Assembly: GCA_963779225.1 (NCBI GenBank)
Contig: CAVZWW010000003.1
Span: 620,001-684,000, forward strand
Source: CAVPCZ01 sp963779225
GTDB lineage: Bacteria; Bacteroidota; Ignavibacteria; UBA10030; UBA6906
Length of the DNA stretch: 64,000 nucleotides
Direction of reading: 5' to 3'
Shown here: in pieces, positions 34,423 through 42,803 of the stretch
How the letters are laid out: every line of letters begins with the position of its first letter
How positions within the stretch are numbered: position 1 is the first letter of the stretch
Position numbers and translations under genes: made by a program
Notes under the pieces: model-generated
The model's database searches: none
What the model saw: only the letters and a program-made list of their open reading frames with translations
Told to the model about the DNA's origin: nothing

Positions 34423-34935
34423 ATGTCAAGACCACTGCGCGCATATCTTGTCATCCTGGTCGGTGCATTCACCTGGTGCATGCTGATTCTTGCGGCGCCG
34501 TTGCTGACTTATGCCGGCGGTAGTGCGGGGGAATGGGGAAGCGTGTTGTACGAGGGATTCCACAGGATCTGTCATCAATTCGACGGGCGGACTTTGCACA
34601 TTGCCGGCGAACCACTCGGAGTTTGCGCGCGATGTTCCGGAATCTACTTTGCCTTTCTTGCCGGGACACTCTGCTATCCGCTGGTGCGGAATCTTCGCCG
34701 TCCCGTTGTTCCTTCCCGCAGTCTGTTAATCGTCGCCCTTATCCCGATGCTGGTTGATGTAGGACTCGGGTTTACAGGTCTGCACGAAATCAGCACAACC
34801 ACCCGGCTGATCACCGGTTCGGTATTCGGTGCACTGATTCCCTTTGTCGTTCTTCCGGTGGCGCTTGGTGCGGTGATTGAACGAACATCTCCCTCTCTCC
34901 CATTTCATCAGCAGAAAGGAACCATCGATGCCTGA
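34423..34935 (+). CDS. DUF2085 membrane protein
   Basis: The 170-residue protein has about four membrane helices and the DUF2085 signature: FHRICHQFDGRTLHIAG followed by PLGVCARCSGIYFAF. The Cys/His cluster (CHQ, then CARC) suggests a metal or redox site, but no function is established. It overlaps the next membrane-protein gene by eight bases. Confidence 0.85.
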   Translation: MSRPLRAYLVILVGAFTWCMLILAAPLLTYAGGSAGEWGSVLYEGFHRICHQFDGRTLHIAGEPLGVCARCSGIYFAFLAGTLCYPLVRNLRRPVVPSRSLLIVALIPMLVDVGLGFTGLHEISTTTRLITGSVFGALIPFVVLPVALGAVIERTSPSLPFHQQKGTIDA

Positions 34936-35452
34936 AAAACCGAGCAAACTGATACCCGCCCTCTATGGTGGCATCATTATGGGCGTGATCTCGGGAATTC
35001 CGTTCCTGAGTTTTGTCAACTGCCTGTGCTGTGCGGGGGTCATGTTCGGCGGGTTCATGGCCGTCTTTTTCTACAAGAAGGATCTGAAACCCGAGCATCC
35101 GCCGTTGACGAACAATGACGGCATTGCCCTCGGAGCGCTTGCCGGTGTGTTCGGGGCGGTCGTGGGGACGGTCCTGAGCGCCCTCCTGCTTTTCACCATT
35201 GGCAACATTGCCGGGGAGGCGTTGATGAAAATGGTGATGGGTGTCTATGACTCAATGGGCATTCTGGATCGAATGCCACCGGAGGCGATCGAGCAGATGG
35301 AGCAGAGCATGGCAGATGGAGGTCTTTCGCCGATGAGTGTGGTGATTTCCTTCATCATTGACCCGCTCTTCGGCTTGATTGGAGGCATGATCGGGTACGC
35401 AGTATTCAAGGCGAAACCGGGAGCCACACCGCAAGCGGCGGTTCAGGCCTAG
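34928..35452 (+). CDS. Hypothetical membrane protein with CLCC motif
   Basis: About 174 residues with roughly three or four membrane segments. The first contains FVNCLCCAGVMFGGFMAVFF and the last is LFGLIGGMIGYAVF. I do not recognise a named function. ATG 34928 was chosen because AAAGGA lies about eight bases upstream and the frame overlaps the DUF2085 stop, so the two are likely co-translated. A terminator hairpin follows. Confidence 0.75.
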   Translation: MPEKPSKLIPALYGGIIMGVISGIPFLSFVNCLCCAGVMFGGFMAVFFYKKDLKPEHPPLTNNDGIALGALAGVFGAVVGTVLSALLLFTIGNIAGEALMKMVMGVYDSMGILDRMPPEAIEQMEQSMADGGLSPMSVVISFIIDPLFGLIGGMIGYAVFKAKPGATPQAAVQA

Positions 35453-35481
35453 GCTGCCGGAAGCACGGTCAGTACGCAGGC

Positions 35482-35519
35482 AAAAACGGGTTCCGGAAAG
35501 ACCGCCGGAACCCGTTTTT
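35482..35519. terminator. Bidirectional rho-independent terminator
   Basis: A perfect 15-base inverted repeat: AAAAACGGGTTCCGG at 35482-35496 and CCGGAACCCGTTTTT at 35505-35519, with an eight-base loop. It has a T run on both strands. It sits between the converging DUF2085-operon and the TIGR03545 gene and can stop both. Confidence 0.92.
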
Positions 35520-35535
35520 CTGCCACGTTCCCACG

Positions 35536-37392
35536 TTACTTCTTGAACAGCTTCTTCATTACATCGTCAATCTTTCCCTTCTTTTCTCTCTCGAGCCGGT
35601 CGGTAAGCTCCTGTTTCTTTGCATCCACGAGGGCGATCTTCTCGTTGACAAGAGCCTGGTACTCGCCCAGCTGCCGTTCCACCTCCGCACGTTTTGCGTT
35701 GTATACCGTCTCGAATTCCCGCCGCTTCTCATTAATGATGGCATAGACCTTTGCACGCAACTCGGCCTGGAGTCTGTTCAGCTCGGCGCCAAGCACAGCC
35801 TTGATGCGTGCTGCAAACTGTTCATCCAGATCGGTTGACAACGCCATTTTGAACCGGCCCGAGGAATCCCAGAGGCGAAGGTCAACGCCAAATCCCCTGA
35901 CACCGTCCAGAACCTCCCGGGCGAGCCGCTCGCCGACGTTCGCAGATCGGGTCGCATAGGTTATTGCCAGATTCCGAAAATCGAGCTTCATACGTGAATC
36001 AAACCTGTTTCCGGGAATGCTCACATACAGGCCGGTGCCGAGACGCGCCCCGGTGATCGTGGCCGGAAGAAAGTCGGGTGAACCGATCTCAAAGGCGGCA
36101 AGCGGGACACCGGTAATTGTTGCCTTGTATTCATCCAGGGGTGTGTCCTTTGTGCGGTCGAACAGTCCGCTCACGGTGGCGCGCACTTCATCGCCACGGG
36201 TTGCTGTCAGGTCAATGGTGAGGGGCAGGCGGGTGATTCGCTGATCATTCGTGATGTTCTTGACTTGTCCCTTCGCGTAGAAGAAGTCCGGGTCCTGCTT
36301 TGGATCTGTTCCCCCGGAAATGATGATATTCCGGATCCAGAAGTGCGGATAGGCCCGGTCGGCGTGAAAATGAACATCCTGTCCCTTCATCCGTGGTGGT
36401 TTCTGCATTTCGGGTTCGGTACCTGTCGCCGGGATATGTTCGCGCACCCAGTCGACGTAGTGAAGATAGCGCGTGACATCATTCTTCAATTGTTTCCCGA
36501 AGAGCGCCCCGGCGAGGCCCATGGCACTCACGTCAGGGAGGCGGGCAACGCTCAGGATTTTCCGGTAGTCTTCGGCGGCAATACCCTCGATTGCCCCGAC
36601 GGAAGCGGAAAGCCGTTCAATGTCAGCGGTGACCGACGCCTGACGGGCAGTGAAGGTGGTGACAACCGCATTCACGCTTTGGCGTGCGTTGTCAACGGTA
36701 GTGATGGCGGCAGCAATGGCCGCGACGTCTTTGAGGGAAGCCGGAGTGATCAGCCGCAGGCTCGAGTCGATTTCAGCAAGGCGCCTTTTAGCGTTTTCAA
36801 TATCCGCGAGCGTGCCGGACCATTGTTGTGATGCCGCGATGGCCTGCGTCCGGAGTGTTTCGATGTGTGCGACGGAGCGCAGACCGACGGCCTTGATCAG
36901 ACTGTCGACATTCAGCCCGCGGCGGAGGACTGCAGGATCAAAGATCGGGGTCTTCCCGACGCTCTGTTCGAATGCGCTCAGAGCCAGGGCTGAAAAGGTG
37001 GAAGTCCGGCCCGAACCGGCGGTCACGGAACGGCCGCCGGGGAGAGATCCGTCGGTTGACCGTTTGGTGCCGACAAGAAGATCGTTCACCTCCATTGTCT
37101 CGATGATGTATCTGCCACGGAGGAACTGTCCGGTGTTCAGCGCAAAACGGACACGGCGCGTTTCGAACAGGTTTGTCCACGTGTTTTGCGGGTCGGCAAC
37201 CTGCATCCGGACGAACTGGATGGCCAGGGGTGAAAGGCTTACGTGCAGGTCATCGATGTCCACCCGCGCCCCCGTGAGCTGTTCTCCCGCTGTTTCGAGG
37301 CCCGATTCGACCCACCGGTCAATGAAGAAATACGTCACCGCAAGGCAGACGACCAGCGGGATCAGGACGAAGAAGACGAAGTTCCTGCGCAT
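35536..37392 (-). CDS. TIGR03545 family envelope protein
   Basis: The 618-residue protein has one N-terminal membrane helix (about 5-24) and a DIDDLHVSLSPLAI segment like AsmA-type proteins. Long helical, coiled-coil-prone regions lie at about 145-285, and the tail is strongly charged (about 540-618, ending EREKKGKIDDVMKKLFKK). It matches the uncharacterised family TIGR03545, a rare family confined to bacteria with outer membranes and usually found as a gene pair with TIGR03546, exactly as here. Function is unknown; transport or maintenance across the envelope is a guess. Confidence 0.82.
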   Translation of the reverse strand: MRRNFVFFVLIPLVVCLAVTYFFIDRWVESGLETAGEQLTGARVDIDDLHVSLSPLAIQFVRMQVADPQNTWTNLFETRRVRFALNTGQFLRGRYIIETMEVNDLLVGTKRSTDGSLPGGRSVTAGSGRTSTFSALALSAFEQSVGKTPIFDPAVLRRGLNVDSLIKAVGLRSVAHIETLRTQAIAASQQWSGTLADIENAKRRLAEIDSSLRLITPASLKDVAAIAAAITTVDNARQSVNAVVTTFTARQASVTADIERLSASVGAIEGIAAEDYRKILSVARLPDVSAMGLAGALFGKQLKNDVTRYLHYVDWVREHIPATGTEPEMQKPPRMKGQDVHFHADRAYPHFWIRNIIISGGTDPKQDPDFFYAKGQVKNITNDQRITRLPLTIDLTATRGDEVRATVSGLFDRTKDTPLDEYKATITGVPLAAFEIGSPDFLPATITGARLGTGLYVSIPGNRFDSRMKLDFRNLAITYATRSANVGERLAREVLDGVRGFGVDLRLWDSSGRFKMALSTDLDEQFAARIKAVLGAELNRLQAELRAKVYAIINEKRREFETVYNAKRAEVERQLGEYQALVNEKIALVDAKKQELTDRLEREKKGKIDDVMKKLFKK

Positions 37393-37394
37393 GG

Positions 37395-37919
37395 TCAGTG
37401 CCCCCAGTCGCGCAGCCGTTCATACCACTGAACCAGCGCGCTCTTCTTGAGAATCTGGAAAATCCTCCATTGTTCGATCCGGGCGCCGATGGTCGCCCGG
37501 TAGGCAATGACGAATTTCTTCATGCCGACGTACACCGGGATGAAGAGCAGAAGCGCACTGACAAAGCTCCCCATGACGACAGTGTTGTTGAACCGTGTCA
37601 AGGGTGCGATCGGCGCGTTGTAGAGATACGTCCAGAACCCATACAATGCATCGGTGCGGGCAAGCAGTTGAAACCCAAGCCAGTGGAACGCCGGATCAAG
37701 AAGAAATGCCATAAGGCTGAACACCGTAAGGGCGAGAAGCGCCGCGGTGAGATTGACGTTCAGTACAAGAATGATCAGCCAGACCGCAATGCCCTGCAGT
37801 GTGAGCATCGGCGAAAGCCCGAGGATGGAACCAAGGGCAAAACCTCCGGCGACCTGTGCAGGGGTTTGTCCCTCGCGGAGAATCTTGATGAAATCACGGA
37901 CAAGTTTCAACCAGAACAT
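37395..37919 (-). CDS. TIGR03546 family inner-membrane protein
   Basis: About 174 residues starting MFWLKLVRDFIKILREGQTP, with GSILGLSPMLTLQGIAVWLI and three or four helices. It is related to the DUF2062 group. The ATG at 37919 was chosen because an AGGAA lies upstream and the frame further left reads through a promoter region and another gene's antisense strand. It ends two bases before the TIGR03545 start, forming the known pair. Confidence 0.82.
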   Translation of the reverse strand: MFWLKLVRDFIKILREGQTPAQVAGGFALGSILGLSPMLTLQGIAVWLIILVLNVNLTAALLALTVFSLMAFLLDPAFHWLGFQLLARTDALYGFWTYLYNAPIAPLTRFNNTVVMGSFVSALLLFIPVYVGMKKFVIAYRATIGARIEQWRIFQILKKSALVQWYERLRDWGH

Positions 37920-37976
37920 GTTATGGATTCCTGCAACGTGGTTGGAGGCGAGTAGTGTTGGTATCCGTCCGCTTCC

Positions 37977-38005
37977 AAGATACCTCAAACGGTCAGTATC
38001 TGCAA
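37977..38005 (-). promoter_or_regulatory. Candidate promoter for TIGR03546-TIGR03545
   Basis: On the minus strand TTGCAG (38005-38000), a 17-base spacer and TATCTT (37982-37977). Confidence 0.5.
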
Positions 38006-38151
38006 GACAGAACGTTCTCTTCCTGCCCGGACGTCCGTTTCGACGCTCCTCCATATGGCGGTGCAGACCGGTGCATGATGTACGGGACGGTGGTGGCTCA
38101 ACCGGTTTCCGGATCCCCGGTTGCCGGCGCATACAATCCCGCGCCGGTGTC

Positions 38152-38180
38152 TTGCATGATGTGCGACATCTGGGTATCTT
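38152..38180 (+). promoter_or_regulatory. Candidate promoter for the acyl-ACP thioesterase gene
   Basis: TTGCAT (38152-38157), a 17-base spacer and TATCTT (38175-38180). The gene starts 33 bases downstream. Confidence 0.5.
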
Positions 38181-38213
38181 TACCGATGTACCCATGAGCA
38201 GGAAAGACACACC

Positions 38214-38954
38214 ATGAGCGCGATCGGTTCTTATCCGTTCGAGCTGAAAACCTATGAACTCGATCAGCGGGGGCGCATGCCCCTGGGCATTCTGTACCGC
38301 AACTTGCAGGAAGCCGCGGAGCGGAACGCCGTCGACCTCGGGTTTGGTGCGGAAACTATGATAAAGAACGGCTTGACCTGGATTCTTGCGCGCCTTCAGT
38401 TGCGTGTTACGGCTTTCCCCGTAGGGCGCCGCACCATCACCGCAGAAACCTGGCCGGCTGCGATGGAGAGCCGTTTCGCCATGCGCGATTTTCGGTTTCG
38501 GTTCGGCGATGATCAAGCGTGTTTCGCCGTGGCCTCCAGTGTCTGGTTGTTGCTGGATATTGCCAAACAGCGTCCGGTGACTGTGGCTCAGCATGTCCGG
38601 CACGACCAACTTTTCGATATCGGACGGATGGTGACCGAACCCTTCCCGAAGATCCAGACCGGCAACGGATCGGCGTATATCACGGAATTCCGCGTTCGCC
38701 GGTCCGATCTGGACATCAACGATCATGTCAATAATCTGCACTACGTGGAGTGGCTTGCGGAGTCTGTTCCGGAGGATCTCTGGCGGCGCGGGAATGTGCG
38801 GTCCATGGACATCGAGTACAAACGCGCAGTGAGCTACGGGGCAATCGTGCGCGTGGAGAGCTTCCCTGTAGCGGAGAACATCTATGACCACCGGATGGTG
38901 GTGGACGGCGTAGCCGGGGACCTGCTGAGAGCCCGGACGATCTGGGCAGAGTGA
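38214..38954 (+). CDS. Acyl-ACP thioesterase
   Basis: The 246-residue protein has two hot-dog domains, with MPLGILYRNLQEAAERNAVDLGFG in the first and the conserved DLDINDHVNNLHYVEW in the second, where Asn and His form the catalytic centre of FatA/FatB-type enzymes. It releases free fatty acids from acyl-ACP, for example for lipid remodelling. Length is normal for bacterial members. The downstream pseudokinase gene follows after 24 bases and may be co-transcribed. Confidence 0.88.
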   Translation: MSAIGSYPFELKTYELDQRGRMPLGILYRNLQEAAERNAVDLGFGAETMIKNGLTWILARLQLRVTAFPVGRRTITAETWPAAMESRFAMRDFRFRFGDDQACFAVASSVWLLLDIAKQRPVTVAQHVRHDQLFDIGRMVTEPFPKIQTGNGSAYITEFRVRRSDLDINDHVNNLHYVEWLAESVPEDLWRRGNVRSMDIEYKRAVSYGAIVRVESFPVAENIYDHRMVVDGVAGDLLRARTIWAE

Positions 38955-38978
38955 TTGCATGACTGTCTAAAGGCGCTC

Positions 38979-39905
38979 ATGAATATCGGCCAGAAAATTG
39001 CGCATTATCGTATCACCGGCAGGCCGGCGGGAACGGGGGTGGAGGGAGTCTACCGTGCCGAGGATACCCGGGCGCGCCGGACCGTTTCGCTCAGAATTCT
39101 GACGGCCGGCACAGGGTCCGACTCCGGGCTCCCCGGACGGGTGCTTGCCGATGCCCGCGTCGCTTCGGGACTCGATCATCCCAACATCTCATCGGTCCAC
39201 GAGATCTTCGAGACAGACGACACTCTGGTGCTGGTCCTGCCCTGGTACGATGGCGAGAGCCTGTGCGCAAAGATCGCACGCGGACCGATGCGGGTGGAAG
39301 CCGCGATCAGCATTGCCCGGCAGCTCGGCGAAGGGTTGGCTTCCGCACATGCCGCCGGCGTTCTCCACCGGCGTCTTCATTCCGGGTCTCTGTATATCAC
39401 CGCGGATGGCATTGTGAAGATCATGGATTTCGGAGTGGCTGAGCTTTCCGGGGATTCCGCCCGCACCACGTCACCCGCCGGTTCGGCATATCTCGCCCCC
39501 GAACAGTTGCGCGGCCGTGAAGTCGACGGGCGCACCGATGTCTGGGCATTCGGTGTGATACTGTTTGAAATGTTGACCGGCCGTCTCCCTTTTGGAGGGC
39601 ACACCCCGGCGCTGGTGCATCAGGCGATTCTCAAGGACGAGGCGGCCGACCCCTCAGGGCTCCGGACGGACCTCCCGGGTTCTCTGGCAAGCCTGTGCCG
39701 CAACTGTCTGAGCAAGAACCCATCCGGGCGTCCGCAGTCCATGGATGATGTCCTGTCGTTGCTCGGGCACTGGCCATTCGATCTCGCAGCGATCACGGCG
39801 AGCGATCCTTCACGTCTCCGCGGCCGGTACATTGCCCTGATGGTGGCAATTCTCGTACTCGGTGCCGGTGGTCTGGTGTTTCTCTTGCGTAGCTGCCAGG
39901 CATGA
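38979..39905 (+). CDS. Membrane-anchored Ser/Thr kinase-like protein lacking catalytic residues (pseudokinase)
   Basis: About 308 residues: a eukaryotic-type kinase fold (about 8-272) and a C-terminal membrane helix (about 286-303). The fold is clear from DHPNISSVHEI, VKIMDFGVAEL, LAPEQLRG and DVWAFGVILFEMLTG, but key positions are changed. The glycine loop reads GRPAGTGVEGVY, the VAIK lysine is Arg39 (VSLR), and HRDxKxxN is HRRLHSGS, so the catalytic Asp is Arg132 and the metal-binding Asn is Ser137. DFG is kept. It should not phosphorylate by the usual mechanism and may be a binding or scaffold protein. I chose ATG 38979; a TTG frame extension exists upstream. Confidence 0.85.
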   Translation: MNIGQKIAHYRITGRPAGTGVEGVYRAEDTRARRTVSLRILTAGTGSDSGLPGRVLADARVASGLDHPNISSVHEIFETDDTLVLVLPWYDGESLCAKIARGPMRVEAAISIARQLGEGLASAHAAGVLHRRLHSGSLYITADGIVKIMDFGVAELSGDSARTTSPAGSAYLAPEQLRGREVDGRTDVWAFGVILFEMLTGRLPFGGHTPALVHQAILKDEAADPSGLRTDLPGSLASLCRNCLSKNPSGRPQSMDDVLSLLGHWPFDLAAITASDPSRLRGRYIALMVAILVLGAGGLVFLLRSCQA

Positions 39906-39939
39906 CGTCCACCTTCATCTCATACTTTCCGGAGATCAT

Positions 39940-42711
39940 GTGAATCGACTTCTGTTTTTTCTTACCGGTTGTGTATTGCCGGTTCTCCTGTCGGCCCAGG
40001 AGGTGCATGATCCGTTGACTCCCGGGGGAGCGTATGATCCTTCCGTGCCTGCTCCGGCGGCGGTCCTGGGGTTCGTTCCCGGCGACCGGCCGGCCAGATA
40101 TGATCAGGTTGTCACCTATATTCGGAAACTTGCGGAGGCGTCTCCCCGCGTGCGGTTGATGGAAATGGGTAGATCGACCGAGGGGCGGCAGCAATATTAT
40201 CTTGTGATCGCTCTGCCCGAACGGTTGCAGCGCCTCGAACAGATCCGGCAGGATGCCGGCAGACTTGCCGATCCCCGTACGCTGGACGCATCCGGAGCGC
40301 AAGGGATAGCCAAAAACTCCCCGACGGTAGTCTGGATCGGCTACGGCATTCACGGCGATGAACTCTCGTCGGTGGACGCGGCCCTCCACGTGGCCTACCA
40401 GCTTGCGGCAGGGACGGATGAGCACACCACATCCATTCTGAAGGAGCTGGTCGTCTGCATCGATCCGATGGAAAACCCCGACGGCCGCGAACGGTTTCTT
40501 GCGCAGATGGAACAATGGAACGGCGTTGTCCCCAATCCGGACGCGCAGAGTCTGCACCACACAGGTGTCTGGCCCTACGGAAGGGGAAACCACTACCTGT
40601 TCGACCTGAACCGCGATTGGTTCACGCTCGTGCACCCCGAGACCCGTGCCCGCGTCCGGACGGTGCTGCAGTGGAATCCACAGGTGTTCATCGACTCGCA
40701 TGAAATGGGAGCCTATGACACCTATCTCTTCTCGCCTCCCCGGCAGCCGATCAACCACAATATTTCATCGAACGCAAAACAGTGGTGGCAGCTGTTTGCA
40801 GCGGACCAGGCCCGGGCCTTCGACCGGCACGGGTGGAGTTACTACACACGGGAGTGGAGCGACGATTGGTATCCGGGGTACGCAAACTCCTGGGCGTTGT
40901 ACACGGATGCAGCCGGTATCCTGTATGAACAGGCCGGTGTGGAAGGGTCGCTCATCAAACGGCCCGATGGCACAACGCTGCTCTATCGTGAGACCGTTCA
41001 TCACCATATCGTAAGTTCGCTGGCCAATCTCGGCACCGCGGCGCGCCACCGGCAGGACCTGCTCCAGCGGTTCTACGAAGCGAAGAAGCAGGCGATGACC
41101 CCGGAGAAGGGCGAACCGCAGGCCTTCTATCTTGTCTCCCGTGACAACCCGGCCCGGGTGGAGCGGCTTGTGGAGACACTGTTGCTGCAGCGGATCGAAG
41201 TGCAGAAGGCTGAACGGGAGTTCACCCTTGCCGGCGCGAATGCCGCGTGGGGGGGAAAGGCGGCGGAACAGCGTCTTCCCGCCGGGACGTATATCGTCCC
41301 GATGAACCAGCCCATGGCGCGCCTCGCTAGAACCATTCTGGAATTCGATCCTCGCATGATTTCGTCGTTCTTGAAGGAAGAACGGAAGTCACTCGAGAAA
41401 GAAAAGGATTCCAAACTCTATGATGTCACCGCCTGGTCACTCCCGCTGGCGTACGGTATTGAAGCGTACTGGTCCGCGGGGCGGACACAGGTGTCCGCCA
41501 CCGCTGTTTCCGCCATTGAGCGGCCGCGAGGGGTGGTGGAAGGCGGTCCGTCAGCTTTCGGGTACCTCTTCTGTAATGATGACCGGGGAGTCGAAGCTTT
41601 GACCCAACTGTTGCAGCGGGGATTCAAGGTGCGTGCAGCAAAAGAACCGTTTGCGGTGGAAAATCATACCTATGCGCGCGGGACATTGCTTATCCGGGTC
41701 AACGAAAACCCCCGGGGGCTTCTCGAATCGCTGAGACCTGTAGCCGATTCCACAGGAGTGGTGTTTCGCACCGTGGGGACCGGGCTGAGCACGGCCGGCC
41801 CGGATCTTGGCGGCAACGACTTGGTCCTTCTTCAGGAACCTCGCATTCTCCTCATTGGAGGGAGCGAGGTGGGGACGACTGGGTTCGGGGCGCTGTGGCA
41901 TCTTCTGGACAGCCGGTTGCGGATGAGGATTACCATGATGCCTCTTGGTGCGCTCACCTCTTCCGATCTGCGGCCATACAACATACTTCTCTTCCCCTCA
42001 GTGGGCGATTCGAAATCGGTGATGCGCACGCTCGGTAAAGGAGGAGTGGGGCGTCTCCGGGAGTGGGTGGAGGGAGGGGGGACACTCGTCGCGCTCGGGA
42101 ATGCGGCAGGGTTCTTTGCCGATACTTCCTCGGATTTCAGTGCCGTACGCCTGCGCCGACAGGTATTCAAGGATCTTGATCTTTACGGAAAAGCGGTTGA
42201 GCTGGAACAAAAAGCGGAGAACCCCCTGATTGACAGTGCGGCGCTCTGGAGCGGGACGATGCCGGTTCCCGATACGGTGAGGGCGGGGAGAAGCGAGGCA
42301 AACGCAAAGGATCTGGAAATGCAGGATGAGCGGGCACGGCTGTTCATGCCCCGTGGGGCGATCCTGAAAGTGGATCTGGATGAAGAACACTGGCTGGCAT
42401 ACGGGGCCGGCAAGAGTGTCCCGGTATTGGTCTTCACATCCCAGGCATTGCTTTCCAGGTATCCCGTGCGTACACCCGCCCGTTTTGCCGGGACCGACGG
42501 ACTGCGTCTGTCCGGGCTGCTCTGGCCCGAAGCTCGCGACCGATGGGCGCGTACAGCATATGCCACACAGGAATCCCGAGGAAGGGGACAGATCATTCTG
42601 TTTTCCGGGGATCCGGTGTTCAGGGGATTCTTTCTGGGCACAGAACGGCTGCTGCTGAACGCTCTGTTGCTGGGCCCGGGGTTCGGTACAACCCCTCCGG
42701 TGGGGTGGTAA
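39940..42711 (+). CDS. Secreted M14-family zinc carboxypeptidase with C-terminal GATase-like domain
   Basis: About 923 residues with a signal peptide (about 1-18) and an M14 carboxypeptidase domain (about 45-370). Zinc ligands are visible in YGIHGDELSS (His, Glu) and DSHEMG (His). The late acidic residue is less certain. A second half (about 560-923) contains a glutamine-amidotransferase-like fold (LLIGGSEVGTTGFGALWHLL). The GTG start at 39940 has CCGGAG six bases upstream and gives a clean signal peptide. No T9SS tail is seen. Such proteins are common, uncharacterised periplasmic peptidases in this phylum. Confidence 0.85.
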   Translation: MNRLLFFLTGCVLPVLLSAQEVHDPLTPGGAYDPSVPAPAAVLGFVPGDRPARYDQVVTYIRKLAEASPRVRLMEMGRSTEGRQQYYLVIALPERLQRLEQIRQDAGRLADPRTLDASGAQGIAKNSPTVVWIGYGIHGDELSSVDAALHVAYQLAAGTDEHTTSILKELVVCIDPMENPDGRERFLAQMEQWNGVVPNPDAQSLHHTGVWPYGRGNHYLFDLNRDWFTLVHPETRARVRTVLQWNPQVFIDSHEMGAYDTYLFSPPRQPINHNISSNAKQWWQLFAADQARAFDRHGWSYYTREWSDDWYPGYANSWALYTDAAGILYEQAGVEGSLIKRPDGTTLLYRETVHHHIVSSLANLGTAARHRQDLLQRFYEAKKQAMTPEKGEPQAFYLVSRDNPARVERLVETLLLQRIEVQKAEREFTLAGANAAWGGKAAEQRLPAGTYIVPMNQPMARLARTILEFDPRMISSFLKEERKSLEKEKDSKLYDVTAWSLPLAYGIEAYWSAGRTQVSATAVSAIERPRGVVEGGPSAFGYLFCNDDRGVEALTQLLQRGFKVRAAKEPFAVENHTYARGTLLIRVNENPRGLLESLRPVADSTGVVFRTVGTGLSTAGPDLGGNDLVLLQEPRILLIGGSEVGTTGFGALWHLLDSRLRMRITMMPLGALTSSDLRPYNILLFPSVGDSKSVMRTLGKGGVGRLREWVEGGGTLVALGNAAGFFADTSSDFSAVRLRRQVFKDLDLYGKAVELEQKAENPLIDSAALWSGTMPVPDTVRAGRSEANAKDLEMQDERARLFMPRGAILKVDLDEEHWLAYGAGKSVPVLVFTSQALLSRYPVRTPARFAGTDGLRLSGLLWPEARDRWARTAYATQESRGRGQIILFSGDPVFRGFFLGTERLLLNALLLGPGFGTTPPVGW

Positions 42712-42803
42712 GTGTGTGCTTAACAGGCTCCTGCCAGTTTCCGAAAGCAGGATAGTAAACCGATTCTCGGCACTCGTGTATATTTTCTTATTCAGGAGGA
42801 TCA

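Larger units (their letters stand above)
37920..38213. other. Divergent promoter region between TIGR03546 and the thioesterase
   Basis: 294 bases with no gene. Two good sigma-70-like promoters point outward (37977-38005 minus and 38152-38180 plus). The 145 bases between them show no motif I can name. Confidence 0.6.

Noticed and set aside
37920..38960. In-frame N-terminal extension of the TIGR03546 protein
   Set aside because: The extension runs antisense through the thioesterase gene and two promoters; MFWLKLVRDF at 37919 is the normal family start.
38955..38978. TTG start eight codons upstream of the pseudokinase ATG
   Set aside because: It lies directly on the end of the thioesterase gene with no ribosome site; ATG 38979 gives the normal kinase-family start MNIGQKIAHYRI.
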